From positions 1-12,692 of the forward strand of contig JAFRLD010000083.1 in NCBI GenBank assembly GCA_017431395.1: 12,692 nucleotides of DNA, given 5' to 3'. Positions 1 through 6,504 of this stretch are shown piece after piece. The position numbers and the translations under genes were made by a program. Source of the DNA: Bacillota bacterium (GTDB taxonomy: Bacteria; Bacillota; Clostridia; Peptostreptococcales; Anaerovoracaceae). The number at the start of each line of letters is the position of its first letter. Position 1 is the stretch's first letter. The notes beneath the pieces are model-generated. The model worked only from the letters and a program-made list of their open reading frames with translations. It was not told the origin of the DNA and searched no databases.

Positions 1-1
1 C

Positions 2-3000
2 CGTCCGGTCATCGGCTGTGAGGTCTATACAGCCCCCAGGACCAGATTTGACAAGGATGCAGAGAAGGATAAGCACATGGGCCACCTTGTCCTGCTCGCA
101 GAGAACGATCAGGGTTACAGGAACCTGATGAAGATCGTATCCGAAGCCTTCCGGCACGGTTTCTACTATAAACCCAGGGTGGACAAGGAACTCCTGCGGC
201 AGTACTCGGAGGGGATCATCGCCCTCAGCGCCTGCCTGGCGGGAAGCGTGCAGAACCACCTTCTGAACGGGAATTACGAAGGGGCCAGAAGAGAAGCACT
301 CGAAATGGCAGATATCTTCGGGGAAGGAAACTTCTATCTCGAACTGCAGGATCAGGGACTCGAGGAGGAGGCCCGGATCCTTCCGGACATGATCCGGCTG
401 CATGAAGAGACCGGCCTGCCTTTGGTCGCCACGAACGACGTCCACTATGTCCGGCAGGAGGATGCGAAAGCCCAGGATGTCCTGATGTGCATCCAGACGG
501 GAACGACCATCGATGAGCCGAACCGGATGCGGTTTTCGGGAGACCAGTTCTACCTGAAATCCGAGGATGAGATGAGAAAACTGTTCGCGGCTTTCCCGGA
601 GGCGCTTGATAATACCCACAGGATCGCGGAACGCTGCAACGTGGAATTCGTCTTCGGCGAGCTGCATCTGCCGGAATTCACCCCGCCGGAGGGGATGACG
701 AACCGGGAGTATCTGAGGAAGCTCTGCGAGGACGGGCTCCGGGAGAGGTATGGGGATCCGGGCGAGGACCTCGTGCAAAGGCTGGACTACGAGCTCACGA
801 CCATCGAGAATATGGGCTACGTGGAGTATTTCCTGATCGTTTGGGATTTCATCAATTACGCGAAGGGCCGGGGGATCATGGTCGGTCCGGGAAGAGGCTC
901 GGCAGCGGGAAGCATCGTTGCGTATACCCTTAAGATCACCGACGTCGACCCGATCAAATACGGGCTGATCTTCGAGCGGTTCCTGAATCCGGAGCGGGTG
1001 AGCATGCCGGATATCGACATCGACTTCTGCTATGAACGCCGGGGCGAGGTCATCGAATACGTCACGGAGAAATACGGCGCGGACAACGTTTCGCAGATCA
1101 TCACCTTCGGAACGATGAAGGCGAAGCAGGCGGTGCGGGATGTCGGACGTGTGCTGAACGTCAGCTACCAGGATACCGACGCCATTGCTAAAGCGATCCC
1201 GTTTGCCCTGAACATGACCATTGACCGGGCACTTGATATGAGCCCGGATCTTAAAGCGAAATACGAGGGCGATGTGCAGGCCCGTCAGGTCATCGATATG
1301 GCGAAGGCCATCGAGGGGATGCCGCGCCATGCATCGACCCATGCGGCGGGTGTCGTGATCTCCAGGAAGGCACTGGATGAGTATGTCCCGCTGTATCTGA
1401 CAGACAAGGGACTTGCGACCCAGTTCAATATGACCACCATCGAGGAGCTGGGACTACTGAAGATGGACTTCCTGGGGCTTCGGAACCTGACCATTATCCG
1501 GGATGCCCTGGAGATGATCGAGGCGAACCATGAGGTGAAGATCGACTTTGCTTCGATGGAGTATGATGATCTGAAGGTTTATGAAACCATCGCAAGTGGA
1601 AATACCATGGGGATCTTCCAGCTCGAAAGCGGCGGGATGACCTCCTTTATGAAGAACCTCAAGCCGGACTGCTTCGAGGATATCGTGGCGGGGATCGCCT
1701 TGTACCGGCCGGGCCCGATGGCATCGATCCCGACCTATATCGATAACAAGAAAAACCCGGGGCATGTGACCTACATCCACGACAGCCTGAAGCCGATCCT
1801 GGATGTAACGTATGGCTGCATGGTCTATCAGGAACAGGTCATGCAGATCGTCCGGGATCTGGGGGGATATTCCTACGGCAGATCCGATCTCGTGCGACGG
1901 GCAATGAGCAAAAAAAAGAAAGCCGTCATGCTGGAGGAAAAAGAGATATTCATCAACGGCAAGACCGGCGAGGACGGCACACCTGAGATCGCCGGATGCG
2001 TAAGGAACGGGATCCCGCGGGAAGCGGCGGAGGAGATCTACAATCAGATGATCAGCTTCGCGGAATACGCTTTTAACAAATCCCATGCGGCGGCCTATGC
2101 GGTGCTGGCTTATGAGACGGCTTACCTGAAGACGCACTACCCGGTGGAATTCATGGCTGCGCTGATGACCAGCGTCATGGGGGATACCTCCTCTATGGCG
2201 AACTATATCCACAATTGCCGGGAGATGGGCATCGAGGTGCTCCCGCCCGATATCAATGAGAGCAGCGAGAAATTCACGGTCGTCTATGATCCGGAGGACA
2301 CAGGCCGGGAGCACGGACGGATCCGGTTCGGACTACTGGGGATCAAGAATCTCGGCAAGGGGGCGATCGAAGCCATTATCGAAGCCAGAGAGCAGAAGGG
2401 CTGTCCGACGGACATCTTCCGGTTCATCGAGAATCTTGATGTTCGCCGGGTGAACCGCAAGGCGATCGAGAGCCTGATCAAAGCGGGCGCGCTGGATCGC
2501 CTGAACGAGAACAGAGCCGCCCATCTGGTCATTTATGAGAGACTTCTGGATGCGGCCCAGTCCGATGCCAAACACAATCTCGAGGGGCAGATCTCCCTGT
2601 TCCAGACGGATGCGGAGGCTATGGAGGAGAGCAGTGTCCGTACAGCGCTTCCGGAGGTCAGTAACTTTGATAAGGACGTCCTGATCGCCCAGGAGAAGGA
2701 GATGCTGGGGGTCTACCTCACGGCACACCCGCTGGAGGAATATCAGGATATGATCTCACGGCTCGTGACGGTCACCTCCAGGCAGCTCGCGCAGGTCCTG
2801 GACCGGGAGAACGAAGGGATCGCAGAAGGCGCCGGACAGGAAGCAGGCCAGACGGCGGAGGTGACGGACGGGATGAAGGCCACCATGGCAGGTATCGTCA
2901 CCGGGAAAAAGACGCTCATCACGAAGAACAATAAGATGATGGCGTTTGTCGACCTGGAAGACCTCTTCGGGAATATCGAAGTCGTCGTGTTCCCGAACGT

Positions 3001-3397
3001 GTATGAGAGGTCCGGAGACCTGATCGAAGAGGATAGGATCCTTTCGATCACCGGGACGATCAACTTCAAAGAAGGGGAAGTCCCGAAGCTGCTTGCCGAC
3101 CGGGTCGTAGACCTGAAAGAAATGAAGGAGACGACAAACGTGCAGCCGGAAGGGCTGGTCAAGATCCGTCTCCCGAAGGGGCCGCCTCCGATGATCCAGG
3201 ACATGCTCCGGCAGATCAGCCGGATCATGAAGCAGTATCCGGGGAGGATGCAGGCGATCATCTACCTGCCGCCGGACGAGGGGAATCCGAAGGGATCGAC
3301 CCTCCGGACACAACCGGATCTATGGGTCGATGGGACGGATGAACAGTTCCGAAGCCGGATCATCCGTCTGGTCGGAGAAGAGAACTACAAAAGCTGA
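2..3397 (+). CDS. dnaE: DNA polymerase III subunit alpha (5'-truncated by window edge)
   Basis: Replicative DNA polymerase III alpha subunit, acting at the fork with the sliding clamp. The frame is open from base 2, and the first visible residues (RPVIGCEVY...) match the inside of the PHP domain, so roughly 60 residues lie upstream; the ATG at 77 is internal. The PHP part keeps a metal-ligand-like ATNDVHY (about 436-456). The polymerase core shows GPGRGSAAGS (about 884-913), the catalytic PDIDIDF with Asp codons at 1016 and 1022, KMDFLGL with the third Asp at 1466, and HASTHAAGVV (about 1328-1357). A helix-hairpin-helix-like stretch (RVNRKAIESLIKAGALD) lies near 2447-2497. QISLF at 2588-2602 fits the clamp-binding pentapeptide. 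An OB fold follows at about 2880-3110. The visible 1131 residues plus the missing part fit the family's usual length. A run of eight A's at 1910-1917 makes an in-frame A_AAA_AAG heptamer. Identification is certain; only the start is missing. Confidence 0.98.
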   Translation, partial: RPVIGCEVYTAPRTRFDKDAEKDKHMGHLVLLAENDQGYRNLMKIVSEAFRHGFYYKPRVDKELLRQYSEGIIALSACLAGSVQNHLLNGNYEGARREALEMADIFGEGNFYLELQDQGLEEEARILPDMIRLHEETGLPLVATNDVHYVRQEDAKAQDVLMCIQTGTTIDEPNRMRFSGDQFYLKSEDEMRKLFAAFPEALDNTHRIAERCNVEFVFGELHLPEFTPPEGMTNREYLRKLCEDGLRERYGDPGEDLVQRLDYELTTIENMGYVEYFLIVWDFINYAKGRGIMVGPGRGSAAGSIVAYTLKITDVDPIKYGLIFERFLNPERVSMPDIDIDFCYERRGEVIEYVTEKYGADNVSQIITFGTMKAKQAVRDVGRVLNVSYQDTDAIAKAIPFALNMTIDRALDMSPDLKAKYEGDVQARQVIDMAKAIEGMPRHASTHAAGVVISRKALDEYVPLYLTDKGLATQFNMTTIEELGLLKMDFLGLRNLTIIRDALEMIEANHEVKIDFASMEYDDLKVYETIASGNTMGIFQLESGGMTSFMKNLKPDCFEDIVAGIALYRPGPMASIPTYIDNKKNPGHVTYIHDSLKPILDVTYGCMVYQEQVMQIVRDLGGYSYGRSDLVRRAMSKKKKAVMLEEKEIFINGKTGEDGTPEIAGCVRNGIPREAAEEIYNQMISFAEYAFNKSHAAAYAVLAYETAYLKTHYPVEFMAALMTSVMGDTSSMANYIHNCREMGIEVLPPDINESSEKFTVVYDPEDTGREHGRIRFGLLGIKNLGKGAIEAIIEAREQKGCPTDIFRFIENLDVRRVNRKAIESLIKAGALDRLNENRAAHLVIYERLLDAAQSDAKHNLEGQISLFQTDAEAMEESSVRTALPEVSNFDKDVLIAQEKEMLGVYLTAHPLEEYQDMISRLVTVTSRQLAQVLDRENEGIAEGAGQEAGQTAEVTDGMKATMAGIVTGKKTLITKNNKMMAFVDLEDLFGNIEVVVFPNVYERSGDLIEEDRILSITGTINFKEGEVPKLLADRVVDLKEMKETTNVQPEGLVKIRLPKGPPPMIQDMLRQISRIMKQYPGRMQAIIYLPPDEGNPKGSTLRTQPDLWVDGTDEQFRSRIIRLVGEENYKS

Positions 3398-3412
3398 GCA
3401 GATGTTTATTAT
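3384..3412 (+). promoter_or_regulatory. weak candidate promoter before pfkA
   Basis: TATTAT at 3407-3412 matches five of six -10 bases. The hexamer 17 bp upstream (ACTACA, 3384-3389) matches only three of six -35 bases. It overlaps the dnaE stop and lies 25 bp before the pfkA start. The gap is distinctly AT-rich compared with the flanking genes. With only 39 nt between dnaE and pfkA, read-through from dnaE is as likely. Confidence 0.25.
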
Positions 3413-3436
3413 AGAATAGATTGGAGTAGTGGAAGC

Positions 3437-4396
3437 ATGAAAAGAATAGGCGTTTTGACAAGTGGGGGCGATGCCCCGGGAATGAATGCAGCACTTAGGG
3501 CGATCGTGAGGACCGGCCTGTCTCTTGAGATGGAGGTCTATGGGATCCGGCATGGATTCGAGGGCCTTCTGGAGGGTGAGATCCAGGAGATGAAGTGGTC
3601 CTCCGTCGGAGAGATCCTCCACCGCGGAGGGACGATCCTGAGAACTGCCCGCAGTAAACGGTTTCATGAGGAAAAATGGCAGAAGCATGCAGTCAATATC
3701 CTGAACACATTCGGGATCGAGGGCCTCGTCATCATTGGCGGTAACGGATCCTTCACCGGAGGACTCAAGCTGGCAGAACAGGGCGTCACCGTCATGGGTG
3801 TACCGGGCACCATTGACAATGACCTGGGATATACCGATTTCACCATTGGCTTTGATACGGCGGTCAACACGGTCCTGGACCTCATTTCGAATATCCGGGA
3901 CACCTCCTCGTCCCATGAGCGGGCGACCGTGATCGAGGTCATGGGGCGCCACTGCGGCGATATCGCATTGCATGCGGGGCTGGCCGGCGGGGCGGACGTG
4001 ATCCTGGTTCCGGAGCGTCCGGTCGATTTCAACGCGATCTGCAAGGAAATGCTCCGCGGTAAGCATGCCGGTAAAGGCCATAATCTGATCATCAAGGCCG
4101 AAGGTGTGGATATCCCGACGCAGGAACTGACGCAGAAACTGGAGGAAATGACCGGGATCGATACCAGAGCGGTCGTTCCGGGATATATCCAGCGGGGAGG
4201 AAGTCCTTCGCAGAGGGACCGGGTCCTGGCTTCGCTGATGGGATCGAAGGCTGTCCAGCTTTTGTACGATGATATGCCCAGCCGTGCGGTCGGGATCAGC
4301 AGCGGCAAGATCATTTCCTGCGACCTGAAGGAAGCCCTGGAAATGGAAAGAGACTTCGCTCAGAATATGTACGATCTCGCAGTCCTGCTTTCATGA
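3437..4396 (+). CDS. pfkA: 6-phosphofructokinase, ATP-type, with atypical active-site residues
   Basis: Phosphorylates fructose 6-phosphate to fructose 1,6-bisphosphate in glycolysis, in the cytosol. The 319 residues align almost without gaps to the E. coli PfkA that I recall: SGGDAPGMN (9-17), RGGTILRTAR (63-72), PGTIDND with catalytic Asp127 (123-129), SSSHER (157-162), MGRHCGD (169-175), and a QRGGSP loop (252-257). Gly104 and Gly124 are the pair usual in ATP-dependent enzymes; PPi-dependent ones carry Asp104 and Lys124. Odd residues: Asn103 where Asp normally helps hold Mg (GGNGS instead of GGDGS), Tyr250 where His249 binds the sugar phosphate, and Trp54 where Arg54 sits in the allosteric effector site. 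Start ATG 3437 follows GGAG (3423-3426) and GGAAG (3431-3435). It sits 39 nt after dnaE, a pairing common in Clostridia. The family is certain; substrate preference and regulation are less so. Confidence 0.96.
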   Translation: MKRIGVLTSGGDAPGMNAALRAIVRTGLSLEMEVYGIRHGFEGLLEGEIQEMKWSSVGEILHRGGTILRTARSKRFHEEKWQKHAVNILNTFGIEGLVIIGGNGSFTGGLKLAEQGVTVMGVPGTIDNDLGYTDFTIGFDTAVNTVLDLISNIRDTSSSHERATVIEVMGRHCGDIALHAGLAGGADVILVPERPVDFNAICKEMLRGKHAGKGHNLIIKAEGVDIPTQELTQKLEEMTGIDTRAVVPGYIQRGGSPSQRDRVLASLMGSKAVQLLYDDMPSRAVGISSGKIISCDLKEALEMERDFAQNMYDLAVLLS

Positions 4397-4411
4397 TCAC
4401 AAAATCTCCAT

Positions 4412-4440
4412 TTTTCATAAGCTCCGGTTTGTGGTAATAT
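4412..4440 (+). promoter_or_regulatory. extended -10 promoter upstream of the 48-aa ORF
   Basis: -35-like TTTTCA (4412-4417, four of six), a 17-bp spacer, then TGG directly before TAATAT (4435-4440). The TGn makes it an extended -10. It sits in an AT-rich pocket just after the pfkA stop and about 50 bp before the small ORF's ATG. The predicted start of transcription is near 4446-4448. It probably serves the small ORF and, if the hairpin at 4646 is leaky, the genes downstream. Confidence 0.6.
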
Positions 4441-4455
4441 AGTTAAAACCGGGAG
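4422..4455 (+). promoter_or_regulatory. imperfect inverted repeat enclosing the -10 box
   Basis: CTCCGGTTT (4422-4430) pairs with AAACC (4446-4450) plus GGAG (4452-4455), leaving G4451 bulged. That gives nine base pairs around a 15-nt spacer holding TGGTAATAT. The placement, with arms flanking the -10 and covering the start point, is typical of repressor operators. No T-run follows, so it is not a terminator for pfkA. Which protein would bind is not visible. Confidence 0.4.
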
Positions 4456-4492
4456 TGTTACTAAACGCATTGAAACAAGGGATATAAGAAAT

Positions 4493-4639
4493 ATGAGAGA
4501 ACTCAATCGGAAGCTGAGAAAGCTGTTTATCGCGCTGGGTGCGATCTTCGCGTTGTTCAAGGTCATCGAGAATATCGAAGTTCCTAAGGAACCGGAGGAA
4601 GAAGGCTTCCAGACGCACGAATTTGATGATATTTGGTAA
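4493..4639 (+). CDS. hypothetical 48-aa single-pass membrane-type small protein
   Basis: I do not recognise this protein. The reading frame is ATG 4493 to TAA 4637-4639. It starts with a basic N-terminus (MRELNRKLRK), followed by a hydrophobic stretch LFIALGAIFALFKVI (residues 11-25) and an acidic tail rich in Glu and Asp ending in FDDIW. By the positive-inside rule this suggests an N-in single-span membrane peptide or an amphipathic membrane-bound helix. AAGGGA at 4477-4482 lies 10 nt before the ATG. Codons (CTG, AAG, GAG, ATC, GCG) look like those of the neighbouring genes, and an extended -10 promoter lies just upstream. The next gene encodes a multi-pass DUF308 membrane protein 37 nt after the stop. 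Both being membrane-type hints at a link, but that is inference. The reading as a true gene is probable, not proven. Confidence 0.6.
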   Translation: MRELNRKLRKLFIALGAIFALFKVIENIEVPKEPEEEGFQTHEFDDIW

Positions 4640-4645
4640 GGATCT

Positions 4646-4664
4646 GCCCCGGGAGGGGGCTTTT
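4646..4664 (+). terminator. short GC hairpin with T4: weak terminator or attenuator
   Basis: GCCCC (4646-4650), loop GGGAG, GGGGC (4656-4660), then TTTT (4661-4664). The stem has only five pairs and the U-tract is short, so it is at best a partial terminator between the small ORF and the DUF308 gene. The GAGGAG ribosome binding site of the next gene begins immediately after the T's. Confidence 0.35.
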
Positions 4665-4676
4665 GAGGAGTAGTTA

Positions 4677-5381
4677 ATGAGAGTACTGACAATTTTGAGT
4701 GGTATCCTGATGCTCGCCACAGGAGTGTTCTGCCTGATCAACCCCGGGCAGACATTTCTGGTACTCGCGTTCGTTGTGGGCATAGTCATGGTGATCAACG
4801 GGATCATTCATACACTGGCATATCTGATCGGACGGGGCCTGAACAACAAAGGTGATAATAACGGATGGATCCTGGTGGATGCGCTGATCACCCTGCTTCT
4901 CGGTGTACTCGTGCTGTGCAACCAGCTGGTCGTTGATATGGCGATCCCCATGGTCTTCGGCATGTGGGTCCTGGTTTCGGGGATCCTTCGTGTGGAGGCG
5001 GCATCCCATATCAACCGGGAGAGAAAACTGACCAACTTCAGATCGACCCTGATCACAGGGATCCTGACGGTGATCGTAGGCCTCTTCGGATTCATCAATC
5101 CTCTGGTCTCATGGCTGACGATCACTTTGCTCCTGGGCATGTTCCTCTGCATGCAGGGAATCAATGTCATTGAACTTGGGATCAACATGCCGCACGAGAA
5201 AAAAGACTATATCCGGATCTATAAGAGGAAGCGGGAACCGGTCCGGATCACCAGCGAAGACGAGACGATCGAAGCCGTCGAACAGCGGCTGGAAGCGAGG
5301 GCCGAAGAGGAGAAGCAGCTTCAGGAGCAGGCAGAAATGATGGAAACGATAGGAGCAGTCGTGGATGAATCGAAGCTATGA
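4677..5381 (+). CDS. DUF308 / HdeD-like six-helix membrane protein
   Basis: Predicted inner-membrane protein of 234 residues. It has six hydrophobic segments in three pairs (about residues 4-20, 26-50, 63-81, 84-104, 120-140, 143-166), each pair resembling the GILML..G...L..P...L pattern of DUF308, the family that includes acid-resistance protein HdeD. The three pairs look like internal triplication. A hydrophilic C-terminal tail (about 170-234) is basic at first (YKRKREP), then Glu/Gln-rich and probably helical. By the positive-inside rule this tail is cytosolic. Start ATG 4677 follows GAGGAG (4665-4670) by 6 nt. The 3' end overlaps the next gene by 17 nt, so the two are probably translationally coupled. 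The molecular function of most DUF308 proteins is unknown. The family call is good; a role in acid stress should not be assumed. Confidence 0.85.
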   Translation: MRVLTILSGILMLATGVFCLINPGQTFLVLAFVVGIVMVINGIIHTLAYLIGRGLNNKGDNNGWILVDALITLLLGVLVLCNQLVVDMAIPMVFGMWVLVSGILRVEAASHINRERKLTNFRSTLITGILTVIVGLFGFINPLVSWLTITLLLGMFLCMQGINVIELGINMPHEKKDYIRIYKRKREPVRITSEDETIEAVEQRLEARAEEEKQLQEQAEMMETIGAVVDESKL

Positions 5382-6501
5382 TGTCTGTATCATCGGGGGA
5401 GGGGCTGCCGGCCTTGCTGCGGCAGCATCCATCGATCCGGGGATCAGGACCTGCATACTTGAGAAAAATGAGATCCTGGGTCGCAAGATCCTGGCGACCG
5501 GCGGGGGCAGATGCAATCTGACCAACGCCGGCTGCGAGGGGGTTTCTGCGACGCTGGATTTTTTTGCTTTACAAGGGCTGGAGACCTACTGCGACGAGGA
5601 GGGCAGATACTATCCATATTCCGGATGCGCCTCTGATGTGGTGGAGGTGCTCAGAAGAGCCCTCGATGAGAAGTCCTGCGAGGCCCTGACCGGCTGTGAG
5701 GTCCAGGAGGTCCGGCAGGCAGACGGGGGATTTGAGATCGCCTTCCGGAAGTCCGCAGGAAAAAGATCTGCCCAGGGAAGACCGGAAAGCTCCTATGTTT
5801 CTGTGATCAGGGCAGAAGCCGTACTGATCGCGAGCGGGGGCAAAGCGGCGCCGCAGTTCGGGACGACCGGAGATGGCTACCGGCTGGCGAGAAGCCTTGG
5901 CCACAGCATTACCCGGCTCTATCCGATCCTGACCGGGATCGAATGCGGGGACCTGTCCGACCTGAAGGGGATCCGCGCCCGCGGGAAGGTCCGCCTTCTG
6001 AAAGATGGCAGGACGATTGCAGAGGAACGCGGTGAGATCCAGTTCACGAAAGACGGACTCTCCGGGATCTGTATTTTTGACCTCACACCCCTGATCCACG
6101 CGGAGGAAGGCGAGCGTCCGCAGGACGCCTTCGCCAGATACGGGCTGGTCGTGGATCTGGCTCCGGATTTCGATCAGGAGCAGATCGATAAGAGGACATC
6201 CACGTTCGGGATCCTAAGCAGCCGGCTCGCAGCCAGGATCGGTCTGGATGAGATCAAGGCATGGCATCTTCCTGTCCTCGGGATAAAAGGATGGCGGGAT
6301 GCGCAGGCATCCGCCGGCGGGGTCCGGCTGGAGGAAGTGGATCCAGAGAGCATGGAATCGAAGCTCGTGCCCGGCCTTTATTTCGCAGGAGAGATCCTGG
6401 ACATCCAGGGGCCCTGCGGTGGGTACAACCTGCAGAACGCCTGGGAGACCGGACGGAAGGCAGCGAAAGCGATCAACGAGAAGAGGAAGGGGACATTCTG
6501 A
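5365..6501 (+). CDS. HI0933/BaiN-like FAD-dependent oxidoreductase, compact form
   Basis: Cytosolic flavoprotein of the HI0933 family (aminoacetone-oxidase-like/BaiN-like annotation), 378 residues. The N-terminal Rossmann motif YDVCIIGGGAAGLAAA (5-20) binds FAD, with Glu33 at the end of the second strand. The family signature GRKILATGGGRCNLTN spans 39-54. SGGKAAPQFGTTGDGY lies mid-protein, and the C-terminal FAD motif is GLYFAGEILDIQGPCGGYN. It is shorter than the roughly 400-420 residues I expect for the family. The gap between CNLTN and DFF and the stretch before SAGGV both look reduced. Start ATG 5365 follows AGGAG (5351-5355) by 9 nt and overlaps DUF308 by 17 nt. It is followed 3 nt later by a second flavoprotein. 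The natural substrate is unknown; bile-acid chemistry should not be assumed from the BaiN name. Confidence 0.9.
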   Translation: MNRSYDVCIIGGGAAGLAAAASIDPGIRTCILEKNEILGRKILATGGGRCNLTNAGCEGVSATLDFFALQGLETYCDEEGRYYPYSGCASDVVEVLRRALDEKSCEALTGCEVQEVRQADGGFEIAFRKSAGKRSAQGRPESSYVSVIRAEAVLIASGGKAAPQFGTTGDGYRLARSLGHSITRLYPILTGIECGDLSDLKGIRARGKVRLLKDGRTIAEERGEIQFTKDGLSGICIFDLTPLIHAEEGERPQDAFARYGLVVDLAPDFDQEQIDKRTSTFGILSSRLAARIGLDEIKAWHLPVLGIKGWRDAQASAGGVRLEEVDPESMESKLVPGLYFAGEILDIQGPCGGYNLQNAWETGRKAAKAINEKRKGTF

Positions 6502-6504
6502 GCC

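Noticed and set aside
1454..2314. 286-codon minus-strand ORF inside dnaE
   Set aside because: It is a shadow of the conserved polymerase domain, with His/Asp/Arg-rich translation and no recognisable motif.
4400..4420. AAAAT-ctcc-ATTTTT as a pfkA terminator
   Set aside because: A five-pair A-T-only stem is too unstable, and the T's fit better as part of the -35 region of the promoter at 4412-4440.
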